From: Strigops habroptila | Taxonomy: Eukaryota; Chordata; Aves; Psittaciformes; Psittacidae | Direction: 5' to 3' | DNA: 64,000 bases | Assembly: GCF_004027225.2 (NCBI RefSeq) | Contig: NC_044282.2 | Coordinates: forward strand, 48,266,576-48,330,575 | Shown: one piece after another, positions 1 through 11,300 of the stretch | How positions within the stretch are numbered: position 1 is the first letter of the stretch | Layout: each line of letters starts with the position of its first letter | Made by a program: the position numbers and the translations under genes | Notes under the pieces: generated by a model | Told to the model about the DNA's origin: nothing | Databases searched by the model: none | Seen by the model: the letters and a program-made list of their open reading frames with translations, nothing else

Positions 1-2449
1 CTTTAGTATCATCTTCATGCTTTTAATGAAGATACAAAGATGCTATTAGGCAAATGCTCTTGTATTGCTTGAGAGATGTACCTTATGGATTCTTAGAAGG
101 AAAGAGCTGGTGGGCTTTTTGAACTGTGATTCATGGACTGTTTTTGCCTTTCTGTGATAGAGCCTTGTCTAAATGCTTCAGGGCTTAGTCTCTGCTGGAA
201 TCCTCCCTAGAAACTGGTTATCTTAGGCTACCTATTTCAAGGTTTCTTGTCTCTTCCTTTGGATTTAAAGGAAAGAAACAGAGAGGGAGATAGTAACTTA
301 GAAAGTGGTCTAAGTGTCAAGTTTTAAATTGTTGCTATGTCACGTGCTATCTCTAAGAAGAAGATATAAACTAAAAAATGTGAGTTTGGCAAGATCCATG
401 TATAATGAATATTTTATACAGTGAATACTGCTTTCAGTGCATAATTTAGATAGTTTGAAATAAGTCTTGCATCTGTTGTGATATCTCCACCTCCAGAAAA
501 ACCCAGAATGCTTCATTCACAGCACCCAATGGGCTCTTGGCTCAGACCATTAAGGCTTTAAAAAATTTGATGAGAAACCTCCAGTGCAAAGAACTGGGGA
601 GAACGGAAGAAACCTGATTCAGACACTTTCAGGCATGGGCAACTCTATAAGATGACAAGTTGAAATGAGCTTTCCCATGTCCCTTCATAAGACTACTTCC
701 TCTGGAGGAACTTGGAGGAGCAGAACTTGGCAAGGCAGCGCAATTCCAGCAAAACAAAAGCACAGACAGGTAACTTTAAAAACTCACAAGGGACACCAAG
801 CCTAAGAGAAAGAAGGTTGTTAGTAGCTCCCAACTATCTGAAACACCCCAAAAACAAAGCAAAAAACATACTATGTTTTGTTATTTTTCTTTAGTGATTT
901 TATTTAGAGTTGTGTTAATTGGGAATGTAACTCTCACAGTAAAATAAGGGTTTTTTCAGGTGTTAAAGACAGTTGATTAATTTTAGGGGAATTTGATAAT
1001 TTTATAGACCACACAAGCAGCATGTTATGTGCTTGGCACATTCTTTGATCATCTGCAATTCTCTAAAAATTCAGGGATTAGAGTACAGTTTTCATCATCA
1101 ATGAGCAAGGATTGTCTTAGAGGTTAGTAACATTGGTTACTAGCATAGAGAGAAATATATTTGTGGGTTAATATATCTAAAGGACTAGAAATAATCCACC
1201 AAAAAGGATAATCCCATATTGTAGAAAAATGAACCTTGCTGCATAAGACAAAAATAGGAATACCTTTCCTTTAGAGAAGAGAAAGACATTATACAGACTG
1301 TTGAAGGATGTAGTTGCAGCAGCTCTGGGAATTGAATGTTCTCTTGAAAAAATGCCTAGGATCCCACTTTATAGATTTTCAAGTTCAGAGCTATTATTTC
1401 CTATTACACAGTGTAGGATTCTATAGAAAAGAAAGTCTTATTATGGAGGTAGTGATCCATGTGCAAAAATTTCCATATTCTATAGATATCCTCCAATCAC
1501 TGCACAAATTCTGTCACAATAACTGTCTCTAGATAACCCAAGACTAGTCAGGGCACAGCCACTTGAATACTTTTAGTGTATAGTCAATGGCTTGAAATGG
1601 TACCAGCCTACCAAAAGTCAGGGTCCTGCGAAAGAGAACTTTTCTTGTACCAATTAGATATTGGGCAGCATCCTCACTATGCCTGCTTCTTGGACAACTA
1701 CATTTGGTAAAGTATTTAGTTAATACTAACAACCTGGTATCATGGACTAAAAAAAGTTAATAGGCAATGAAGAAGGAGCTTTTGTGGGTTGCGAAATTAG
1801 CCAATGTTTTGATTGTAAAACAGCAACAAGTCCTCTTTACTGTCAGTGACCCAGCCTTGAAGAAACCAGGAAGTTGTGTGCACACGAGGAGATGGGGTAA
1901 CCTAGGTTTCTAATCTTTTACTTGAAGTATCAGTCCCTTTAAGTTTTGCCTCCAAAATCCCTAGCAGCACGCAAACCTATGGTCTGTGCATGCTCTTGGT
2001 GACATCCATGGCTGAATCCTCACTGAGCACCAAAATTTGCTTCTAGTTTTCAAGAGTAGCTATGATGCATTTATTCCTGGGTACATAACATTTACTGTGA
2101 AAGAAACATCCTTTACAGGTAAAATCAGAACTATCAATAAATCTTTCATAGCAAGAAATACAAATTTGACCACTTTTTATCACAGTTTTACCATGCAGAA
2201 AGTCCCAAAACAAATCAACAAAGTCATGTTTGCATGTTTAACCATGACTCCCTTTTGTGATTGAATATTAATTCACGACATACACTGTCCAGAAGAAATA
2301 ACATATGTTAAAGGCCTTTTAAAGGTTTATTAAGTCACCTGATAGCACATTGTAGCAATATGAGGCAGATTATCCTGAAAATCTTTTCTATTTTTTAATC
2401 TTTCATAAGTGCCACTGAGGGCTGTTTAGATTGGCTATTCAGAAAAAAA
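1..2449. other. Intergenic DNA, no gene seen
   Basis: AT-rich non-coding sequence. Only short chance reading frames (up to about 75 codons) occur, with no splice-bounded conserved frame, no tandem repeat and no recognisable transposon until the CR1 fragment that begins near 2450. Confidence 0.7.
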
Positions 2450-2652
2450 TCTACAATGAAAGGGTTGTCAAGCACTGGAACAGGCTGTCCAGGGAAGTGG
2501 TTGAGTCACCATCCCTGAAGGTTTTTAAAAGATGTGTAGATGTGGTGCTTAGCGACATGGGTTAGCGGTGGACTTGGCAGTGCTGGGTTAACAGTTGGAC
2601 TCGACAATCTTAAAGGTCTTTTCCAACCTAAATGATTCTGTGATTATATGAT
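2450..2652 (+). repeat. CR1 LINE 3' end fragment
   Basis: Reads as the 3' untranslated end of an avian CR1 retrotransposon: 'ggttgtcaagcactgg', 'ctgtccagggaagtgg', then 'aggtcttttccaacct' and the terminal 'gattctgtgattatatgat'. 5'-truncated, as is usual for CR1; no ORF2 coding remains. Moderately diverged. Confidence 0.9.
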
Positions 2653-3886
2653 TTTAATATTACAGAGTACTGAGTGTACCCATTGATATGAATGGGGACA
2701 TGAATGTAAACTGTAACCTACCAAGTCCAAGCAGCGTTTGTTAACATCATGAAATAAAGTTTAATTAAAATTTCACAGGGATTTTCAATGATTAAACTGC
2801 AGCTCAAGTACAGCACATAAAAAATATCTGGCAATTACTTCCAATATATTTGTGAGAGTAACAATCTGTTTTGACAATCTGAGAACAGCAAATGGAGAAA
2901 TTCATCAAACAAGGAGCAATACGTGTAAATACATCAAGGGAACTGAGAGAGAAGGCAGTAGTATGCTCAGCCTAACAGGCAAATGGAGATGAGGAATCAT
3001 TCTCCTTTCAGTGTTTCTTTTTGATAGCTATGAAGGACATGAATTGGTGAGGACTGAGCTACAAACAGAAAAGAAAGGAGTATTTGTGGGGTTTGTTCCC
3101 TAACAGTGAAGTTCAGGTTTCACAGAGGCACTAGTACCCAAAAGTAATGGAACTAAGTCCCAAAGACTTTCACACTGCTGTCTTTACTAGAGTTTCAGGT
3201 AATGCATAGCTGATTTGGGCATAATTTGACATGTGTTGTAGAAGGAGAAGCTGCCTGGTAATTCAGAGAAAGCTGATGAAATGCCTTAAGCAAGAAACCT
3301 GACTGCTGCAGCCAGCCCCTGGACCAGCACCTGCCTGATCTACACTGAGGGGTTGATCATGGACATGGACACTGTTCCCCAGACACTCCTTCTACATATA
3401 CAGCTTTAGTATGCACCTGCAAATTAAAGGCTCAACTGACAGGCTTCTCATGCACCTAAATAGGGAATACGTTCTGGACCACAGAGACTGACCATCACTC
3501 TTTTCAACTCTCCAATGTCATGCCACAGAGATCTGCCTCATTTTTAGAGCTGAAGTGTACTGAAAATGTTGTAAGCCTGTCTCAGCTCCACAACAGAGAC
3601 TGACATCATGTTACTCAGCATCCCCATTTACCAGCTCCTTTCCTCCCTGTCATATGTCCCTCTGACAGTGAAGCAAGGCTCCTGATTTCTCTGTAGTCCC
3701 CCTCCTACCCATTCCACAGAGCCAACACAGCCTAGGCTGTGCCATAAGCTGGGCACCGTTCTCCTTTCTTCTCTCCCCTAACTTAATAAAACCTCTATTC
3801 ATGATATCTCCTAGTATGTCTGAGCAGTCTCAAGTCCAGAATAGCATAAAGTGCTTCAAAGATGCAATGGGGCTATTGCAGCATTT
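2653..3886. other. Intergenic DNA, no gene seen
   Basis: No recognisable gene or repeat. AATAAA occurs near 3785 but without an upstream coding frame. The stretch ends at the target duplication of the solo LTR. Confidence 0.6.
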
Positions 3887-3892
3887 TGCATC
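3887..3892. repeat. Target-site duplication TGCATC, left copy
   Basis: TGCATC directly precedes the LTR end TGTTGC and is repeated exactly at 4219-4224 after the other end. A 6-bp duplication is typical of alpha/beta-retrovirus-like (class II) integration. Confidence 0.85.
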
Positions 3893-4218
3893 TGTTGCTG
3901 CGTTGCTTCAGCCAAGACTTGCAGAACTAAGCCAACCCCTGGCTTAGGGCTAGAAGATCACAGACACCAATATGGAGGATGACCAAATAGCGTTTTATTA
4001 AACAACAGCAGGTGTTTTATACCTTTTGGCCACACGGAAGTACCTGTGCTGACCCAATCAGAAGGGCAGGTTAACAATTTTTACCTTTTATGGTATTGTC
4101 CAGCCTTGCCCCACAATTCCCCTCTCCATGCTATGGGGCTTGTGAGAGTACCTAGGGAGGGGCTCTCTCTTTCCGTACATCGCGATATCTTCCGACCGCC
4201 ATACCTTAATTACCTACA
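3893..4218 (-). mobile_element. Solo LTR of an alpharetrovirus-like (class II) ERV
   Basis: A 326-bp unit bounded by TGT...ACA ends and a perfect 6-bp duplication. Read on the minus strand it begins TGTAGG, has a CCAAT-type box (GATTGG, around 4054-4059), a TATAAAA box (4021 to 4015) and an AATAAA signal (3999 to 3994) only 15 nt further on, followed by ACGCTATTTGG. This compact TATA/AATAAA order, the sequence after AATAAA and the length resemble avian leukosis-type LTRs. No internal retroviral sequence lies on either side, so it is a recombined solo LTR. Family assignment is by resemblance; the boundaries are directly visible. Confidence 0.85.
3994..4021 (-). promoter_or_regulatory. TATA box and poly(A) signal of the solo LTR
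   Basis: On the minus strand TATAAAA (4021-4015) is followed 15 nt later by AATAAA (3999-3994), the U3/R layout of short avian retroviral LTRs. The promoter could still be active towards lower coordinates. Confidence 0.7.
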
Positions 4219-4224
4219 TGCATC
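4219..4224. repeat. Target-site duplication TGCATC, right copy
   Basis: Exact copy of 3887-3892 directly after the LTR terminus CTACA. Confidence 0.85.
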
Positions 4225-7200
4225 CTCTGGCTGCTTCCTAAGGTAATAGCAAAGAAGTGCTGTACATCCCTGGCTATTCCATAAATAAATCAAAGCCAGA
4301 TGTGGAGGGGCCATTTTGGGGGTGGGGTGTACAACCTGGGAAATGATTTGGCTAACATGTGTGCCTAATGTGCCCAGCTCAGACAATCGTTTGTTTTGTG
4401 CTCAGATCATTGATGTGTGAGTTCTTGAGTACTTCTCTTCCCTTGTCATTCAAATCTTACCATCCTCCCCAGTTCTCAAGCAAGTTACAGCCCTAACAAA
4501 GTTGATCACAAAATATTGCGGTCAGATCATGTAACTGAAGCAAAACAGAGGAGAGGAAGAACAGTGTGCTCAAGCAATAGTGACATGGAAACAACAATTT
4601 GAGAAGTCTTAATCTCAGATGCGACAATGAGGCAACACCAGCTCTTCCACTACTTCTTTTTCAGATATTGAACTAGGACTGAAAAACATTTCAGCAGTCA
4701 TTTACTCTGGATGTTGTGCTATTGTAGTGGCCAAGCTAAGTGCTGTCAGCCCACATTTCAGGAATTTGACAGTAGAAACACTGACTCATGAATCCTGTAG
4801 CAAAACTAGTGTTACATGAATATGACTGCATGGGGATACAAGACAAGCTCTGTATTTTTACTAAGGTATAAGAGTGTTTTGTACACTTGTTTGATATTTC
4901 CCTCTATTTAATATTTATTTGGACTGATTCCAAAATGATAAATGCTGTTCCTTAGGGCATTTGCTCTTTATCACCATTCCTAAAAAAATACAGAAAGCTG
5001 CAGGCCTGGCCACAATAATCAAAGCTGCTTAGTTTGAACACCTCTACTCAGAATGAGACTTTTGAAAACAGATACTAAAAGGATAAAATGAGCTCTTGAA
5101 AAAGCTTTTGGAAATATTGAACATAAAAGGGAAAAGAATTCAGCTAAAATGCTGGCTCACTCAAAGAATGTTCTTTCTTCCAGTTTACTTATTTTTTTCT
5201 TCAGACAGCACAGGATGCTTTGGAGCTGGCTTTTCTTCAGAAATAATATTTCTGTGAAGCTGTGTGCTTTGTCCCAATGAGATATTGTGCAGAAGAGATA
5301 TTTTTAAATGAACGTTTTAAAGGTGAACTTCACAACAGTGACACACCTGTAGGCATTTGTGTTGCATGAGTAATAGCAAAAAAGACTAACGGGTTGCTAT
5401 AGCAACAAGCATTAAGCCATGACTTCACGACAGGAATTGAGTGACATCAGAATAGCACCTTGAAAATAGCTGCTTTTGCTGTGAGGCTCATTTTGCAGGA
5501 CCCACTGAAGGCATTTCTTTTCTCTCAGCCCCTGCAGCTCAAAGGAGCTGTGAGTGCAGTGAAAACCTGAACTCATGTTTCATGCCCAGCACAGGGATGA
5601 GCACAAGCAGCTGGACGAGAGAGGTGCCAACACCATGGGTTTGGAGGATATTCCCTTGCCTATTTTACAGCTCACTGAGCACCTTTAAGAAGAAGGAATT
5701 TTTTCCCCAAATTCTGTTTGCTGTTATGCCTCCGAATTTTTCCCCAGGTGCCAGACCAGCTCCTTGACCCAAAGTTTCTGTGTCTCTCAAGCTGTGCGCA
5801 GGGTTTCTGTCTTCAGACCTTAGCATGGTGTAGCAGCAAGACTTCCAACCCCCAAGGGAAAAAGAGGTCTGCAAAGGGCAGAAAATATGCAGCATGAATG
5901 GGCTGGGCCTAGGATGGCTGTGGTGCTGTTGGATGGAGTAGCCGTTATTCTGAATGATAACTGAGGAGTCACTGGCCATTTTCATTCCCATAATAGTTTC
6001 TTCAGAAGCAAATTCAATCTCCTTTCAGGTCCCTTTTCTTGTTCCTGTTAGCTGAGAGCCTCAAGAGTTACTGTTTTGGGGTTTTTTTTGAAATGTAAGG
6101 GTTTTTTCATCCAGTCATCCATGCATTCTTTCGCCCTAGAGCCTTAAATAGGCACAGAGAAATGTCGTCTTGTTCCTGTTATGTCTTGCTAACAGTATGG
6201 TTGAATGAAGCTACCTACCTTACACCTCTTCCCCCAAACAGGTAAGGAACTAAGGATTCAAGGACTCTCTAGGTGGATATAGAAGATTATCTCCAATTTT
6301 CCTCTTCCCTGGTCTCCTCAGTGCCTTTAGTTAACCCACAGTTTTCTCTCTTCTGGACAGTTTCCATTTCTCTGTGGTTTTAGCACCTTTTTTTGATTAC
6401 CTGCCTGCTTATAGGCAAAGGGAAGGTGAACAAGGGCTTAGCGCTCCAGATGGTAGGGAAACACAGGTGTGAAGAACACAGAGTCTAATATAAAAAAAAA
6501 AATGGTGTTTTAGACACCAAGACATTACTTAGAACATCCAAAGAAAATTTCTACAATAACAATTTCCTTCTCTGAGAACCTGATTTGTGGAAATGGGCTT
6601 AGAAGATTAACTTTTCCATAATTTCAGGATGCTTTTCCAGACAGGTTTCTTCCAGGCTTTTCTACATCATTGCCTCTTTGGCCCTGAGATGTCATCTACT
6701 GGACACAAGTGATCAAGAGATGACACACATGCTAACCTGATGTATGTGGCAAATGGAGTAAAGAGTGAGATGTTGCCAGACATCACTCATAGTGAGGATT
6801 GTGGTGGAAGAGGTTATTGAGGAGGGCGAGACAACTTAGTCTCATGTGTAATACATGAAACTTGGCAGATTCACAAATTCATTGCTGAGGACAAGCACTG
6901 ATTGCAGAGCAGAAACAGATAGCACTAGCCAGTGACTGCTTGGGTTGCTGCAAAAGCATCTAGGGGTATAAGGCAGGCCTTTTTGTTGGTTTTGTGCTTG
7001 GCTGGAAAGATTGAACTCATTGCAGAGTTTCTGCTTCTGATGCAGTGAAAGATCAACCACAGAAGCTTTCTGGATGAGCTGCTTTTAGCAACTGAGAAGA
7101 CTCCAGTCCCCCAGGCTTTTCTCTTCTCCAGAAGAATAAGACATTTCAGTTAAGATGTTAAACGTTAAGAAAGTAAGCACTCTCAACTGATGATATTTAG

Positions 7201-8334
7201 AACAGCAACCAAAATGGCGACGAAGTCTCCAGATATCAAGGAGACTGCATGAGTCATTAATGGGTTGGGTAAAGGAGTCTTTATCTGTGACAGAATTAGA
7301 AAGTTACATCCCACCACATTGTGTATTCAGTTGTTTTTTAATGACTCAGACTGCTCTGACTGAAGGAAACCATGGTGCTAAATCTCAATTTACAGCTCAG
7401 CAATGGTTAATGAACCGCAGCAGAGGAGACAGAGGAGACTAATTATTTGCCCATTCGGACATATGAGAAAAAGAGGAAGAATAGAAACATCTTAAAAAGA
7501 TGGAGAGGCAAAAGAAGACTCATTAGCATAACATTTAATTTAATTGCCTGGGTAACAGATTTCTATATAAAGAAAACAAACACCTCGTCTGTGTTCCCTT
7601 CTCCCTACATCTTTGAATGAACCAGCCTGAGGAGAAAGGATGATGCTGTATCCTGGCCCTTTACCTACAGACACGATATAAATGCCAAGAGAAATGTGAA
7701 CAGTAGATGTCCCAAATATTTGTTGTAAATAGCAAATATTCCAAATCCAATACCAGTCATAAGAGTCTAAAGGAATTCAGAAAAAATTAGCATCAGCCTA
7801 TAGCACTTCAAATCTTGCCTTAGAAGCTGAAGATAGAAGACAAAACTGATCACTGATTTCAATGCTCACTTCAAGGCTTGCACTGTTGGTAGGACACAGC
7901 ACCTCAAAAATATAACAGCAGCTTTCCGATGGAAATTCCTTTCTAAATCTAAGAAAAAATCCAAGTGTTTGATTTAACTGTCAGCTTCCTGATCCTGAGG
8001 GTCTTTTGCCTCCCATCTGCCCATGGGAAGTCTTGAGTAAGTTCTCAAGCTCTCCTACTAATCAATGTGGTCATAGCTTTGTAGCTGTGCAGCCTCCTTG
8101 CTCTTCTTTCCATCCTCCCTGCCCTGAGGCTGAGGTGGTCCTGCATACAGACATATGAAAAGAAAGCATTTCATCTAACCAAGAAAAGAAAATATTTCAG
8201 CCTGGTAATATTGTTGCTTAGAAAAAGGAAGCAAAAGTTCAGGAGATGACCAAAAAATTATGCTTCAGGAGTAGTATGACTACAACATTCAAGCATATAT
8301 TCAAACTAAGAGACAACTTATATATGTGGTATGA
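4225..8334. other. Intergenic DNA, no gene seen
   Basis: No gene recognised; the largest open frame is 108 codons (minus strand, 5665-5991) with no family likeness. It contains the 14-bp palindrome described separately at 5393-5406 and a YY1-like AAATGGCG at 7212-7219. Confidence 0.6.
5393..5406. promoter_or_regulatory. Perfect 14-bp palindrome resembling an RFX X-box
   Basis: GTTGCTATAGCAAC is a perfect palindrome and close to the RFX consensus GTNRCC-N(0-3)-RGYAAC; the right half fits fully and the left half has one mismatch. Nearby are ATGACTTCA (about 5419) and GAGTGACATCAG (about 5439), which resemble AP-1/CREB-type half sites. It could be a distal enhancer, but no activity can be shown from sequence. 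Confidence 0.35.
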
Positions 8335-8394
8335 GCATATATATACACACACATAGCAAAGAGAGAGAGAGAGAGATAGATAGATAGATAGATA
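8335..8394. repeat. Compound microsatellite (TA)(CA)(GA)(GATA)
   Basis: Consecutive runs of TA, CA, about eight GA and about five GATA/TAGA units. Length-variable tract with no coding content. Confidence 0.95.
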
Positions 8395-11300
8395 AAACAT
8401 CATCGAAACAAGGGTGGACTTATACCCTAATGTCTATGATCTAGTAGTATACGCTGTCTTGGAGAGAAACTGTCACTGACAGGGTGTGATTTATCTCTTT
8501 CCCAACTAAGTATCCACAACAGGGCAACTGAATTGCATCATAAAAGTGCCTATTTTTCTCCATTGACTATTAAGGGACCACAAAGGAACTAGTTATTTGC
8601 CTTCACAAATCTTAAAAAAGGTTCTGAAAACAGAAAGACAGGTATCTCTGTTGAATTAATACTTGGCTGAAAGACATGCTTTAAGAAGAGACCCATGTTT
8701 GGTACTACAGATAGCAATAGAAAGCATTTCTTATTTATAGAACTTCTAGTAAGAATAAAGAAATCCAAACTCATACAGAAGTCTGGTCCATAAGCAATTA
8801 ATCTTTTTGTAGAAAAATTACTTACCCTTCACAAACAATCTGATATGAATAAATACAAACAGATTTCCCAATAAGTTGTGGTTTGACATCTGTTATACCT
8901 TCAGGAAGAATAGAAGTCATGATCTTCAATGATAACTCAGAAGTACCAAGCATATTTTAAAAAAATGACTGTATCTCTGGAAAAGATCCAATCTAATCTA
9001 CAAATTTAAACGTAGTACCAATTCCATGTTAGACTATCTGTTTCTGATGCCACAACAGGAACAAACCCACACTTTTTCCTAATACAGTTGCTACCATGAA
9101 CTGAAATAAACTCTCTAATTAATAAATAAATATGAATGTAAATTATACACTGAGATTTGTCTCACCAAATTTTAACCATATAGTTGGGCAGCTAGTCTCC
9201 ACTAGGCAGCCAGTTTGAGGTCAGCCTTTCTCACCTCTCTCTGTATAACATTAGCAGATGCAGATCACTCCCAAAGTCCAACCTGGCAGCACTCTACCTG
9301 TCCTACCTATCCATAACAGAAGATATAAGCACTACCAGAAGGTGCCTTTTTCGCTACAGAGATTTCAGATGAAGCCTAGGCTAAATTTATTTCAGTTGCC
9401 TCAGTTAGGAGGACTGGGTTGAACTCCACTTTACATTGCATGGTGGGGAATGTCCCAGGGGAAGAAATCTTTCAAAATCCCCAGAGAAGTCACCATAGCA
9501 GAAGAATGTAAAAAATGGTCTGAAATTCAGACCTTCAACCTGGTGTGTGCTATGAGGAAATGCAGTGATGTCATGTCTCCACCTGGTCTGCAAAGGGGAA
9601 GGAAGGACCCCTGACTGTGATGTACATGACTCGGCCAGTCCTAGAAGAGGTGTGATGCCTGGCATAGTCTCCACTGACCTGTACATCCGAACTGAGCTAA
9701 AATCAGATTGTTGTGAATCCCACCTACTGCTGTGGGCACCCAACATCATGGTCCATCCAACATCCTCATCTAATGTGATGGCAAGGACAGGCTGGATCTA
9801 CAAAGAGATATTAGGCACTGCATATTGCAGGCCTGATACAATGCAGGTAAATGCAGCTATCTTCAGAAATGCCATTAAAATACTTTAGAGACACATGCAG
9901 AGATGATTGGATGCTGCGGCTAGTAGAACTTCAGCTTGGGGAAAATTAACTCACTTGATTGCAGATCTGAGTCACAATTACCTGCAAATTTGCCTTCAGT
10001 GAGTCACGTGTACACATTTTCCTTCATGAAAAGGAAACCACATCTGCTTCTTATTGCATCCACAATAAGAATTCCACCTTCTGCAAATCCACTTTCTGCT
10101 CTTCTCATGGTATTTCTTCCTGTTCCTGCAAAGGGTCCCTCCAGTTTCTCATTGTTTTGCTCTCTGGCCTTACTCCATGCAGTTTTCCCCAGCTTCTCCC
10201 TGTAGTAACATCCTTTTGCCCTCCCAAACTCTTTTCCTTGTCTCATTTTCCAGCTTTGTCATTATTCTCTTCTTGTTTTCCACATCTTTCTCCCACACTT
10301 TACATTCCCATCTGCAGTCTTCTGCATGAGAAATTACATGACTTTAGCAAGCACCAACGGCAAACAATGCTGGCAACTGTTTTTATACGGGCAAATGCAA
10401 CTGAAGTCAATTCTGTGAGAACAAAAAATAAGAACACCACCACACCCATCCGAGCCAATGGCTGGAACTCTATTTGTATCATACGGCTCTCAGACAGACC
10501 TGCTCTAAACCATCATAAATGCATCATAACACAGCCACTGGGTTTTCCTGCAATGGCTCTTCTGTAGGCTGAGACATAATTGCACTGCCACAGAGCCTTG
10601 ACAATGGGAACGTCCCTTGATTGACATGAAAAATGAGTCTGATCATTAGGCAAGGGGTGCTGATGATAAATCCAGGGAGATGAGATGGAGGGAGAGGAAG
10701 GTAGTCTCTCTGAATTAAACCTGAAGAGTTAAATCTGAAGACCTGAAAGCTCAAAGAACCATGGTACCTGCAGGGAAGGAGCAGAGCTATGTACAATAGA
10801 GAATGAAAAGAACTTCTTGCTGAATTAATAGTATGAAAAGGCCTAATCTTGCTAATTCCCATGGAGCAAATTCCAAAGGATTGAACAGCTAAATTCATAT
10901 GGGCAAATGCAAATAGATTTTATTGTTTTTAGCAGTATAATATTTATATAGCTACTGAACTCCATATAGATTTCCTCCAGATTAGCTTTATGTCTAAAAC
11001 CACTTAATCTATGTCCATTAAAGTAATTTCCACATAGTTATAATCTTGTTATACTTGTCAAGTAAAATTGAATTTGCACAAACTTCCGTGCCATTGGGTA
11101 TGTAGAGTTGTTATTAAAATGTACTTTCAACTTGGGAAAATGTCAGAAATTGGTCTGTGGCTTTGTGCATTGCAAAATATAAAACAGAAGAGGATCCCTA
11201 AAAAAAATTAATTGGCTCCCAATATAAGAAATGAAGATACAATTTTGAAAAACCTGTAGACACAATGACCTGAGGAAACAGGGATCAAGCGCTTTAAAAG

